A stretch of 64,000 nucleotides of DNA from Incurvaria masculella (GCA_946894095.1 OX335665.1:4412001-4476000), one strand, 5' to 3'. Counted from the first letter of the stretch, positions 22,323-33,047 are shown. The notes: generated by a model from the sequence alone, not told the origin. Made by a program: numbers and translations.

Positions 22323-22721
22323 TCAGAGTGGTCAGTCTGAGTTCTCATCTAAATTGGCGTTTACGGAACTTCGAAGATACGTAAAAACGTCTAACCGTGT
22401 ACAAATGTTTACTACCTATTCTGTGGGTTTACTTCCTCAAACTGTCAAAGTCAAACTCGGACTTCCGATTTGTATGAAAATGCGGCGTGTCGGCGTAAAC
22501 GGCAACGTCGACGTATTTACGCCGACGGTGAGTAAGCTGTCAAATCAAACTCGGACTCGCAAATGTTAGTTCGCGTAACGCCGACTCCGCGTTTCCATAC
22601 AAATCGGAATTTCGAGTTTGATTTTGGCACAGGTAACACCATAACTTGTATTGGGTTTGACTTCTGGGTAACTTCGAAGTTTCGTTAACACCAAGGTGAG
22701 AACTCGGACTGACCACTCAGA
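22323..22721. mobile_element. family A palindromic element, copy
   Basis: Extended ends TCAGAGTGGTCAGTCTGAG and, reversed, GTCTGAGTGGTCAGTCCGAG, then TCTAAATTGGCGTTTACGG. The core (GTCAAATCAAACTCGGACTC, ACGTATTTACGCCGACG) is typical. Confidence 0.8.
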
Positions 22722-23436
22722 CATGGAAAGAGAGGCTGTGTTAGAATATAATATTTTCAGATTGTCAGGTCTTAATAATTGTCTTAGTGTATGTTATGTA
22801 AAAATCTTAATGTTAGTTCCATTGTACGCCACGCCGGTTCTTTATCCGCACGGACTCTATTGCAGCCTACCCTGATAATCCCGATACATTTTCTCGCTAG
22901 TATGCATGCCTCGTCGTAAAGATTCAGCTGTCAATGTATCCGTGGGTTCGATTTGAGAAAATGCGTCGCATATAGATAAATAATTTAAATCTTATCTCCG
23001 CGATCGTTTGTTAAATTTTATTTAAGACGTTTGTAACGACATCACTCACCTGTCAATGTGACAGGCTGACACGGTGATAACACGTATCAAAGCCATGCGA
23101 GAGGTGGCTGAGAGTTCGGCCAGAATATGATGAACTTTCTCAGTATGCTGCTCGCATAGGATGTGGTAGTTTTGTGTTGCCATTTTGAGGGAAAAAAATA
23201 ATGAAAGGTGTTTTGACAACGCAGTGTGTATCGAAATATGGGCACAGGAAAATACAACACTCAACTTAGCATCCCTCAATATACAACCACAATTAATTAT
23301 TATTATTGACAAAACGTGACAAAAGAAATGTAAAAAAATACTTATATAATGTTTATGTATATTATGTATATAGACACACACTTATAAGTATTATATATAT
23401 ATACTATAATACTTATATATATGTATAAGCCTTTTG

Positions 23437-23810
23437 TCAGCCTCAGTGGCCCAGTGGCGCGACACTTCGGCGATCGCTCTCCGAAGTTAAGCAACGCTGG
23501 GTCCGGTCTGGTCTTGAATGGGTGACCATTAGACCGTTGAGAGAGGCTGGCCGTGGTTCGGATTCCACGTTAAACTGTAGGTCCCCTTCCTTACTTACTA
23601 GGTGGTAGGGTTAATCCCGCCCGGGTTGGTACCATCGCATTGAATGAACGATGGTCGAAGCGGCAATGAAAATTGTCCGTGTTTTCCATCCAGTTCAATG
23701 TAGCCGAGCAATATAAGGAAGGTCCTGGCATGGCAACTAGTTCCCATGTGGTGTGTTGGGCTAATACCATGACAGAAGGTGTGGTATTAGCCATCATGTC
23801 CAGTCACATA

Positions 23811-23812
<2 letters not shown>
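23437..23812 (+). repeat. SINE copy with 5S rRNA-type head, complete
   Basis: The best plus-strand copy. Head: CAGTGGCCCAGTGGCGCGAC (tRNA A-box-like), then CCGAAGTTAAGCAACGCTGG and TGAATGGGTGACC, matching the box A and box C region of 5S rRNA. Then GTGGTTCGGATTCCACG, body with CCCGCCCGGGTTGGTACC, and the tail hairpin (GGCTAATACCA with TGGTATTAGCC). Expected to be transcribed by RNA polymerase III from the internal promoter and copied by a LINE enzyme. Confidence 0.88.

Positions 23813-23853
<41 letters not shown>
23813..23853. repeat. (AT)n microsatellite at the SINE tail
   Basis: An almost pure AT dinucleotide run directly after the SINE tail CACATAAA. Confidence 0.95.
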
Positions 23854-23908
23854 CTTATAAGTGTGTGTCTTAACTACGGACGGTACTTCTTTAAGTTATT
23901 CAAAAAAT

Positions 23909-24092
23909 ATATGTTTGGAAAAATGTTACGGCTTTTCACGCGGCAGGTAGAGATATTCTCCGACGTTTCGAGCTAATCATTCGGCCCGTTGTCAAGGAGA
24001 TATCCGCCGCGCTCGTGCGCAGAAGACGACTGAGGTGACCATCGGAGAATATCTCTACCTGCCGCGTGAAAAGCCGTAACATTTTTCAAACA
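23909..24092. repeat. inverted repeat, possibly Penelope-like element remnant
   Basis: Two arms of about 50 bp (ATGTTACGGCTTTTCACGCG, GGTAGAGATATTCTCCG and their reverse) flank an 80-bp loop. The loop has CGACGTTTCGAG (minus strand CTCGAAACGTCG). The pattern is reminiscent of the terminal regions of Penelope-like elements. No coding sequence confirms this. Confidence 0.4.
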
Positions 24093-24625
24093 TGTCTAAC
24101 GACCGCGGTAACCTCAAAAGTAAAAATTATAGTACAGTAATTACAGCGATTTTTACACAGTTCACACGGTTGTTTCAATGTTTGTGCCCCCCCCGAACCA
24201 AAAGTCTGGATACGTGGCTGTGTGTAGCCAATCTAGCTAACGCAACCACTTGGCGCAGGCAGACCGACACATTTAGCATCAGAGGGTTGGTCTCTACACG
24301 TGAACCCAGATTCCGCCATTTACATTATCGTGACCAAAAATGTCGTGACCTCCCGGAATGTAATTTCGCCTTCTCCACAGATACAAAGGAAGGAGATAGC
24401 ACCTACTATGGGGACCAGCTGTCTCCAATTTTCCAAAACTACCAACCCAACTTAAACGTACGTGCCACATGCAAACATAGTCGCAGACGTATTGGAGGTG
24501 GTGACTGACTTGACTAACGCTATTTTAGAGTGTATTCGCTCGCGGTGGCGATGTTTCGACGATGTTATATACGACAGGCCGCCGGGTCCCCATACAATTA
24601 TATGGTCATTTTGACCATATAGCGG
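24093..24625 (+). repeat. dispersed repeat X, longest copy
   Basis: 24230-24350 recurs at 43375-43500 (CGCAACCACTTGGCGCAGGC). 24400-24620 recurs inverted at 53310-53545 (AGTCGCAGACGTATTGGAG). A 138-codon frame (24092-24508) spans it but has no recognisable domain. Confidence 0.55.
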
Positions 24626-24830
24626 AGACGCGTTATCAACCGCATGCCATGTATCCTTACTTTCTCTTCAGTGGTCCTGTTGGCAAAGATTAACCCCCGG
24701 GTCTATATTCAGCGTTGTGGAACGCAGCCCATTATTGACAGCAATAGCCACAGAACAATATTCCGTGGCAATAGCAGATGAAAATTGGTATGGAGAACTA
24801 TAATATCCAGGAAATAATTCAGCCCGACAT

Positions 24831-25165
24831 CAGAGTGGTCAGTCTGAGTTCTCACCTAAATTGGCGTTTACGTAACTTCGAAGTTCCGTAAAAACGTCTA
24901 ACTCCATACAAGTTTATACTAAATATTCTGTGGTTTTACTTTTTCAAGCTGTCAAAGTCAAACTCGGACTTCCGATTTGTATGAAAACGCAGAGACGACG
25001 TAAACGGCAACTTCGACGTATTTACGGCAACGCTGAGTAAGCTGTCAAATCAAACTCGGACTCGCAAATCTGCGCGCGCTCTTCAACTTCTCCATACATT
25101 GGAAAACGCCATTCGATGGGTTTGCGGTAAACGCCAATTTAGGTGACAACTGAGACTTCGGGTAC
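24831..25165. mobile_element. family A palindromic element, near full-length copy
   Basis: Starts CAGAGTGGTCAGTCTGAG, TCACCTAAATTGGCGTTTAC; ends GTAAACGCCAATTTAGGTGA. A good reference copy at about 335 bp. Non-coding. Confidence 0.82.
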
Positions 25166-25261
25166 AGTTCAAAACGACATTGCCGATCGGAGCCTGTTGG
25201 CTAATGCCTATATATAAGATATCATATTAGCCATCCCTATAACACAAAATTGATACATGTT

Positions 25262-25655
25262 TTTTGTTTTTTTTATGTGACTGGACATGGATGGCTAATA
25301 CCACACCATTCTGTCATGGTATTAGCCCAACACACCACATGGGAGCTAGGTGCCATGCCAGGATCTTCCTTATATTGCACGGCTACATTGAACTGGATGG
25401 AAAACATGGACAATTTTCATTGCCGCTTCGACCATCGTTCATCAAATGCGATGGTACCAACCCGGGCGGGATCAACCCTACCACCTAGTAAGTAAGGAAG
25501 GGGACCTACAGTTTAACGTGGAATCCGAACCACGGCCAGCCTCTCTCAACGGTCGAATGGTCACCCATCCAAGACCAGACCGGACCCAGCGTTGCTCAAC
25601 TTCGGAGAGCGATCGCCGAAGTGTCGCGCCACTGGGCCATTGAGGCTGACAAATG
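25262..25655 (-). repeat. SINE copy with 5S rRNA-type head, complete
   Basis: Nearly identical to the copy at 17391: tail TTTTTATGTGACTGGACATG, body, and on the minus strand TTGAGCAACGCTGGGTCCGG with GGATGGGTGACC. Ends at the A-box-like CAATGGCCCAGTGGCG. Confidence 0.87.
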
Positions 25656-25979
25656 TCCGTGTAAGCATATTCCGCGATCACTCTATGTTATCTTCCCACC
25701 TAATTTATCTTATTTCCTGTCCAATCTTTGGATACAGCTGTTTATTTATGACTAAGTACTTCAAAATACTGTTATCATTGTTCGTGGGCCATTTATAGCG
25801 AGATAGTCACACTTACCTTACGACACGTAAGACGGAAAAAACCTTTTTTCCTTTATCGATATCGAATACATTTTGTCAATGAGTGTTGACCGATTGGGAG
25901 TTTTTGAGTACTCACATCACGAAAAACATACATCAAACTTTAATATGCAGTTGACTGTTGTTTGTCCAATATTTATTGG

Positions 25980-26370
25980 TTTAAGGTGGGCCTTCCAGCT
26001 CAACTCCCCATACAAACGTGGAAAGAAGATCATGCCCATATTTCTTTTCAGAGATACAAAATTATACTCAAAACAGCTTTATTTGATCGAACTAGATGTC
26101 TGATGACCATTGGCATCGAAAAATAGTGTTTGGTTTCTAAGTTATAAGGTCCGAAAGTTCGAGTTTTTCGCGCGTTTTATAAATTAACTTTAGAGGTAGA
26201 TTACTCAACAAACAATCTTAAAAATATTAGTCATCAGACATAGCTTGTTTCATGAACATCTACAAACAATTTAGTTTTTGGTGGATTTTTGACTACAGCG
26301 GTCGTAATTTACTTTTAGCTATAAGTCGTTTTGTAATAAAATTTTTCGTAAATCTTACCAAATCAAACAC
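25980..26370. repeat. dispersed repeat R, copy 2
   Basis: Same strings as 14655-15030 (CCCATATTTCTT, TGATGACCATTGGCAT, TTCGCGCGTTTTATA, TTTAGCTATAAGTCGTTTTG), with an extra middle piece (about 26268-26300). Confidence 0.65.
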
Positions 26371-26919
26371 AATGCGCATTGTTTCCTTTGTGGACATGTT
26401 ACATCCTCCTTATCACGGCGCCTGAATTTTTCTTCGAAGCAGAGAAGGTCCTAGAGCGCAACAGCACGGTTTTGTATCATGCCCGCGAATGAGTTAGTCC
26501 CGCTGAGGTCACAAAATATGATGGTATAAAACCACTATAGAAGCCTTTTTAACTGTGTGCAATAACTGTATTCTCTTACTGTGTGAAAACTGTTTCTAGC
26601 TTTAGTATTTTTTCCATTCTTCCTTACAGCTTCAGTGAAAAGGTACTGTCAAATCTGTTAAAATGATGTCTTTAAACTGGACAGTTGCACGCCTAATTTG
26701 TAATCAGCCATTATGTTCAATCTGCATATAACTGCTACTTATTTTGTAATTTCATTTCATAAAGATAAAGGATGCATTGATGGTTTACCTACAACGGCAA
26801 ATATCTGACGTTCACATTTTATGTTCAAACTTTTTTTATGATAGCTTATAATATTTGCCTAATTTGAGGACACAAAGCACATGAGACAAAGGGTATTTTT
26901 CACCTACTGCTGATTACTT
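26371..26919. other. no gene seen
   Basis: AT-rich sequence without recognisable coding potential, known repeat or structure. Confidence 0.4.
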
Positions 26920-27285
26920 TAATCACCACATATTAAGGCCATTTCTTAGCAGCTTGCAATAAAAAACAAAACAAGATAATCAGCACTTTAGTAACAAAGG
27001 CCCTTTAAGTGTCGATTAAAATAGGTGCAAAATTGCCTGAAATTAACCATTTTATTAAATCGGCAATCGGTGAAAACCAAGCTAGGGTCATCAAGTACTG
27101 ATTAGCTTAATCCGTACATTGAAGGGCCTTTCTTACCATCTTGCAATCGGTACCAGTAAAAGATAATTTAATCAGTACTTTAGTAAAAAAGGCCCTTGAA
27201 GTGTCGATTCAAATGAATCAGCACTTGGTGAAAACAGTTCTCAAATCATCCTCAAACATCTTTAAATTATAGCTAGAGTACATAT
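26920..27285. repeat. degenerate tandem duplication
   Basis: Two diverged units of about 190 bp. AATCAGCACTTTAGTAACAA with GGCCCTTTAAGTGTCGATT (near 26980) recurs as AATCAGTACTTTAGTAAAAA with GGCCCTTGAAGTGTCGATT (near 27170). The CTTGCAAT motif also repeats. Confidence 0.6.
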
Positions 27286-28048
27286 TAGGTTGGGGAAAAA
27301 GTTTCTTCGCATTTTTTAAGAAAATTCAAATCATTTTTTAATATGGTTTATTTACATTTAACTAAAGTATGTAGGTACCATTTTGTTCGATAACTTTTTG
27401 CCATCTTGTAGGTAGGGACATGATCCCATTGCTATAGAAATATTGGGACTTCTGATCAATATACCGCGACAAGTGGTTTTGGCAGTCCTCTCGTGATGTT
27501 AACCTGACACTGCCTAAAGAATTCTGAAGAGACCTAAACAGGTGGAAATCTGAAGGTGCAAGGTCAGGACTATACGGCGGATGCATTAACACCTCCCAGC
27601 CAAACTCTCTTAGTTTTTGCTGAGTGGCTAAAGATGTGTGAGGTCTAGCGTTATCATGATGAAAAACCACACCCCTTCTGTTGATTAATTCCGGCCGCTT
27701 TCTCTCAACTTCTTGCTTTAATCTCATCAGTTGTTCGCAGTAGATTTCAGAATCGATGGTCCTGCCTGGTGGTAACAGCTCATAATGAATAATGCCCTTC
27801 CAATCCCACCACACACACAGCATCACCTTGTTGCGAGTTAACCCGGGTTTCGCCACAGTCTGTGAAGCTTGACCGGCCTTTGACCACGACCTTTTTCGCA
27901 CGTTCTTGTCGTACGTGATCCACTTTTCATCACCAGTTATCAGCTTCTTCAAAAATGGTTCGGTTTCATTACGTCGTAATAAAGAATCACAAATGAGTAC
28001 ACGGTTCATTAGGTTTCTTTCAGTGAGCTCGTGAGGTACCCAAATATC
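27286..28048 (-). mobile_element. mariner element, copy 3, 5'-truncated
   Basis: The right-hand 760 bp of the element. The intact 3' end GGTTGGGGAAAAAGTTTC is at 27288. It breaks at 28048 inside the WVPHEL region. The other inverted end is absent. The break falls directly into a second copy of the sequence that lies just left of the element. Confidence 0.93.
27362..28009 (-). pseudogene. mariner transposase, copy 3 (N-terminus missing)
   Basis: 215 codons from MNRVLICDSLLRRNETEPFL to the stop, with all three catalytic aspartates (TGDEKW, HHDNARPH, APSDFHLF) and 34-residue spacing. The helix-turn-helix domain is missing, so it cannot bind the ends. Confidence 0.92.
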
Positions 28049-28160
28049 AGTACTTTAGTAAAAAAGGCCCTTGAAGTGTCGATTCAAATGAATCAGCACT
28101 TGGTGAAAACAGTTCTCAAATCATCCTCAAACATCTTTAAATTATAGCTAGAGTACATAT
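28046..28160 (+). repeat. 115-bp duplicate of the mariner's left flank
   Basis: Matches 27171-27285 base for base by eye, ending GCTAGAGTACATAT. After it comes ATTATTTATT instead of the mariner, as at an empty site. The joint with the mariner shares atc. Confidence 0.92.
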
Positions 28161-28707
28161 ATTATTTATTTTTTTGATGATCGAAATACGTTAAAACCTA
28201 TTTAAGATAACCATTTCACAAGCATCTGACCAGTCTCACACGTGTTACTTTTGCCAAGCGGTACTAACACTAACTGTTTTGGGTCATTAATAGATATTTA
28301 GCGTAATACATGACTATTAATGAGAAATACTTTACCATAAATGACTGAATTTTAATTGTAGCTAACTACCAGTTTTTCAGTGTAACTAACTACCAGAGTT
28401 TTGTACAATTTGTGGACGTGCTGCAATACAATTTCAATGACTGGAAGGTAGATCACGATAGTTTTATGAATGAAGATTTGGACCAGAACGTAAAGTTCAA
28501 AGTTCAGACTACTACTGCAAACTTACGTGTTGTATTAGATAGTTAGCGGCTGTTGGGAGACGTATTGTGTGGATAGCTCGGTCGGTAGAGCATCGGCAAT
28601 GACAGACCAATATGTCGATGCAGACCAAACATTTATGTACTCATTTTAAAATTGCATGAACTAAAAGTACCCCAACGTAATTAGCTAACCTAACCTTAAC
28701 CGTTTTT
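28161..28707. other. no gene; tRNA-like fragment at 28568-28595
   Basis: GGATAGCTCGGTCGGTAGAG resembles the D-arm and A box of an insect tRNA-Lys or of a tRNA-derived SINE head. No anticodon arm or B box follows, so it is not a tRNA gene. The rest is plain AT-rich sequence. Confidence 0.45.
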
Positions 28708-28975
28708 TAGGGTTCCGTACCCAAAGGGTGAAAACGGAACCCTATTACTAAGCCTCCGCTGTCCGTCCGTCTGTCACAGGGCTGCATCTCATGAACCGTA
28801 TTTTCACAGATTATGTATGTATTTTGCCGCTATAACAACAAATAGGTAACATGATAAAATTATAATAATTAAAGGGGGGCCCCATACAAAAAACGTGTTT
28901 TATTTTGTAAATCTTGTGCGATGGTACGGAACCCTTCGTGTGCGAGTCCAACTCGCACTTGGCCGGTTTTCGAAA
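28708..28975 (-). repeat. lepidopteran short repeat, copy 3
   Basis: GGGTTCCGTACCCAAAGGG, CTAAGCCTCCGCTGTCCG, ending ACTCGCACTTGGCCGG. Complete in appearance. Confidence 0.85.
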
Positions 28976-29199
28976 CAGTCAAGCCGTTTCAAGTCTAATG
29001 TTAACAAAAGTCGAATGATTCGCTAAAAGCTCGTAACAGCACGGTGAAAATAACGCTCGCCGACAGGTTATCACGTTGATAGGGTTCCGTATCGCAGCTC
29101 AGATAATGGATTAAGTGACACTAAGTGAGGTTAAACAAGGAGCCAGATTGGCGGCCGCTACTGAAGCACACTTACTAGCTGAATCAATATTAGGGCCAC

Positions 29200-29470
29200 C
29201 ATGTTACACCGATGTAGGTACACTTTACGTTATAATTTTAGACACAGTTGACATAGGTTAAGTTGACGACCGGTTTTACACCAGCGAATACTTGTAGTAC
29301 TATAAATGATGTTGATCTATATTATAGCATTAGCAACTTTGTTAGTTATAAGTAATTTAAACTGAGGGCTGCTGTTTTTTTTTGTTCTTTGTTCTTTGTC
29401 TTAATCTGTTCTACCAAAGAAATTATTGGGAAGTAGGATTTAGATCTAAGTGTGTGTTTCATAATTGTGG
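29200..29470. repeat. repeat shared with the 3' flank of the Sailor transposase
   Basis: Ordered similarity to 56630-56860: AGTTGACG, TTTACACCAG, ACTTGTAGTACTATA, TTAGCAAC, GCTGTTT, and TGTTCTACCAAAGAAATT against TGTTATACCAAAAAAATT. Diverged. It could be an old piece of the same element or a third repeat present in both. Confidence 0.45.
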
Positions 29471-29479
29471 ACGGAAACA

Positions 29480-29575
29480 ATATGTTTGTAAACCCCCGAA
29501 TTTTATTTGCGGGTTCTACTTTACTGGATTGATCGAATCCGCGTATTACCAAAAACTTTAAATAAATGAAAGGAA
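29480..29575 (+). repeat. dispersed repeat with GAAAT tail, second copy
   Basis: Same core as 2500-2635: GCGGGTTCTACTTTACTGGA, GATCGAATCCGCG, TTTAAATAAATGAAA. Confidence 0.55.
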
Positions 29576-29707
29576 AATCGCGAACAGACAGACAGACGGA
29601 CTTGGCGAAACTATAAGGGTTCCTTGTAGACTACGGAACCCTAAAAAATTAAACATTAAATGTACTTTCGCCTGTCTACTAAAAATTTCGTTTCTCGTTT
29701 GCTTTTG

Positions 29708-30350
29708 TTGATGTAACTGGGCATGGATGGCTAATACCAATGTTCTGTGGCTAATACAACACCCACCGTCGGGATATTCGTGACGGTTGTTACTGAAGAT
29801 ATCTTTTTAAAAACATTGAATGAGAAGATATGGTAAAACCACGTAATTTGACATGGTTGAACCTCGCAGTCATGATATTAGCCCAACCTTTACATAGAAT
29901 GTGTTCGCTTTATAATAAGAACTTATCTGACCTAGACATCTTCTTTGACTCTCAGCGCAACTTCAAGCACAAAATAAAAAATATGGCTCAATAGGACTTG
30001 CTATACTGTCACTCTAATTTATGTATAAATTAATTAGCGAGGAATAGGTTAGGATGCAGGTTAGTTCTATAGTCTTTTGTTAACTTACTGTTTTATTACT
30101 TTATCTGTATCTGTGTTTCCTCCAAATAAATAAATAAATAAATAAATAAACACCGCATACCCGAAGGAATAAGGTGCTATGCCAGGAACTACCTTTATGA
30201 GCACGGATACATTGAAATGGATGGAAATTATTCATTGGTGCTTTGACCATATTTTCATCCAATGCGATTGTACCAAGCTGGGCGGACTTTACCCTACAAC
30301 CTTAGTAGGGGAAGGTGACTTACAGTTTTAGAAGGACCAGCTCGTATTTT
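29708..30350 (-). repeat. SINE copy with tRNA-type linker, split
   Basis: The tail is at 29708-29775. The body resumes at 30150 after unrelated sequence ending in an (AAAT)n run (30124-30150). It continues to CAGCTCGTATTTTTAACGAAA and ACTTATCCAACTC, the linker seen only in tRNA-head copies. Head lost. Confidence 0.6.
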
Positions 30351-31048
30351 TAACGAAATGCACTTATCCAACTCAAAAAAGATAAATAGTGTCCCCCTGC
30401 CCTATTAAATAGTGCCCTTATGGAAAGTCACAATGAAAAGTTTCATTTTGGCTTGGCCAAATCTATTGAAAGTTTTCAGTCGCGTTATTTTCATTCCCGT
30501 TTTGCAAAGTTGATGGAGAATTTTGTACATTCGTGTGTAAATTGTAAATATTATGCAAAGACTGGAATCTTTTAACTCTTTTTTCAAAATTCTAATCGGG
30601 AGATTTGGAGTACGGATCTAGTCAGGAATGTAGACCAAGAGGTTAAAATTATAAGCTGGCTCCGGCATTCTAAGGTCCATTTATTGTTTTAGATAATATT
30701 TAGGTCCCCAACTATTTGATAAAACTCTCTCTTTTAAATAACGGCTAGTGTCCTGTGTTTTCTGTCCCACTGTGTACGAATATTTTTACTTTTGTGTCCT
30801 TATGTCTATGCACAGCATTTTTAAACATGAATTCGACTAATATTGGATTTTGTATGGGTTTCTTTGCATGAGCTGCCTTTGATACGGGGGTCCCGGTTAT
30901 GCTTCGTGTACTGAGCCGGCGAGAGCGCACAGAGCGTTTTTGCCTCCTCGTTTCGTCGAAAACTCACCCTTAGCTTAGTTTTATGAGCGGGATGCGCGGT
31001 TTTATATCCCTATATAGCCTAGGTACAACTCCCTGAGTGCCTCTATAT

Positions 31049-31236
31049 TGTGAAGAGGTAGAAGGAAAACCACAAACTCTTCTGCTAGTGGACTTTATTA
31101 ATAATGAAAGTAATACAATAAGAATAAATTAGAAGATTGAAAAAAGGTGAGTCGCGGAGTTAATGCAAAACGCGTTCTCAAAAACAATCGTTGCTAGGCA
31201 ACAATTTTAGAAGAATGTAGCAGGTGGCCTGCTACA
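31049..31236 (+). repeat. left LTR of the young element
   Basis: TG...CA ends. Contains AATAAATTAG-type polyadenylation-like strings and the imperfect palindromes GTTGCTAGGCAAC and GTAGCAGGTGGCCTGCTAC. Confidence 0.88.
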
Positions 31237-32252
31237 TCCTTCGTGGAGTCCCTATAAGTATTTTGCTTAAAGAACTCAATTAGTCCACTTTCAGACTTCG
31301 GGGAACTTAATACTCGCTATGAAAAGTTATGGCGTACCATGCGTGTTCATACCCGGGACTTGGGAAAACCCCGGGAAAACGAAAGTCCGCGAGTCTACCC
31401 TAGCTAATGAACCAAGTGACTGCGGCGTCATTAATCACAACAAGCCCTAGATCATAGATTCAAAGTGAATCTCCTAGCTAAAACTTATACCTAGTATTAA
31501 CAATTTAAGTTCGTAATCAGCACATAAATATCTGAATGGAACAATGCAAACATTAATTAGAGACACGTTATACAATTAAAATTGGGTCTACCCAAAGAAA
31601 AGAACTTAAATATTTGAATGAAAGTTGAAATTTTAGTCATGTTTTTTTTTATTCTTCTGTGATCCTCATCGGTTTAGCTTCGTGTTTTATAGGGATCTAC
31701 CTAACGGAATAAGCTAACCTAGCAAAACTCGCCCGGTGAAACTAACCACTCAGCTCTCCTCTCAACCAATGGTCTGTAGTTTTTCTTATATAAAGATAAA
31801 ACCGCAAGTGGGAAACACTGGTAAACATTCGAGACATGAGGAGGTAGAGGCACCCAGAGAGTTGTACCTAGGCTATATAAGGATATAAAACCGCGCATCC
31901 CGCTCATAAAACTAAGCTAAGGGTGAGTTTTCGACGAAACGAGGAGGCAAAAACGCTCTGTGCGCTCTTGCCGGCTCAGTATACGAAGCATAACCGGGAA
32001 CCCCGTATCAAAGGCAGCTCATGCAAATAAATCCACACAAAATCCAACATTAGTCAAATTCATGTTTAAAAATGCTGTGCATAGACATAAGGACACAAAA
32101 GTAAAAATATTCGTACACAGTGGGACAGAAAACACAGGAAAACTGTGAGTGTCTAGCCGTTATTTAAAAGAGAGAGTTTAATCAAATAGTTGGGGACCTA
32201 AATATTATCTAAAACAATAAATGGACCTTGGAATACCCGGCGCCTCCACCAC

Positions 32253-32440
32253 TGTGAAGAGGTAGAAGGAAAACCACAAACTCTTCTGCTAGTGGACTTT
32301 ATTAATAATGAAAGTAATACAATAAGAATAAATTAGAAGATTGAAAAAAGGTGAGTCGCGGAGTTAATGCAAAACGCGTTCTCAAAAACAATCGTTGCTA
32401 GGCAACAATTTTAGAAGAATGTAGCAGGTGGCCTGCTACA
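32253..32440 (+). repeat. right LTR of the young element
   Basis: No difference from 31049-31236 that I can find by eye. Followed by the duplicated atat. Confidence 0.88.
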
Positions 32441-33047
32441 ATATTCTCATGTTTCGAATTTTTACCAGTGTTTCCCACTTGCGGTTTTATCTTTATATAA
32501 GAAAACTACAGACCATTGGTTGAGAGGAGAGCTGAGTGGTTAGTTTCACCGAGTGAGTTGTGCTAGGTTAGCTTATTCCGTTAGGTAGATCCCTATAAAA
32601 CACGAAGCTAAAACGACGAGGATCACAGAAGAATAAAAAACATGACTAAAATTTCAACTTTCGTTCAAATATTTAGTTCTTTTCTTTGGGTAGACCCAAT
32701 TTTAATTGTATAACGTGTTTCTAATTAATGTTTGCATTGTTCAATTCAGATATTTATGTGCTGATTACGAACTTAAATTGTTAATACTAGGTATACGTTT
32801 TAGCTAGGAGATTCACTTTGAATCTATGATCTAGGGCTTGTTGTGATTAATGACGCCGCAGTCACTTGGTTCATTAGCTAGGGTAGACTCGCGGACTTTA
32901 GTTTTTCCCGGGGTTTTTCCCAAGTCCCGGGTATGAACACGCATGGTACGCCATAACTGTTCATAGCGAGTATTAAATTCCCCGAAGTCTGAAAGTGGAC
33001 TAATTGAGTTCTTTAAGCAAAATACTTATAGGGACTCCACGAAGGAT

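Larger units (their letters stand above)
31049..32440 (+). mobile_element. young LTR retrotransposon with identical LTRs
   Basis: 188-bp LTRs (31049-31236 and 32253-32440) begin TGTGAAGAGG, end CCTGCTACA and look identical. The flanking 4-bp duplication is atat (31045-31048 and 32441-32444). The internal 1016 bp has no gag, protease or RT, so mobilisation would need another element. TGGAGTCCC, 8 bp after the left LTR, is a possible primer-binding site. I see no clear polypurine tract before the right LTR. A TATA-like string (GATATAAAACCGCG) lies at 31886. The 4-bp duplication fits Ty3/gypsy-type integrases. Confidence 0.85.

Noticed and set aside
23470..23560. A 5S rRNA gene
   Set aside because: Only the internal promoter region matches; the 5' and 3' strands that form helix I of 5S rRNA are missing and a SINE body follows.
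24092..24508. A 138-codon gene
   Set aside because: The frame lies in repeat X, parts of which recur at 43375 and 53310 with stops and shifts; no domain.
25250..25495. Repeated 75-90-codon proteins (MANTTPSVMVLAQHTTWELG type) at 17421, 23591, 25250 and 51276
   Set aside because: They are chance frames on the SINE body; both strands are open and decayed copies show no codon constraint.
28568..28595. A tRNA gene
   Set aside because: Only a D-arm-like string is present; no anticodon arm, T-arm or acceptor pairing.
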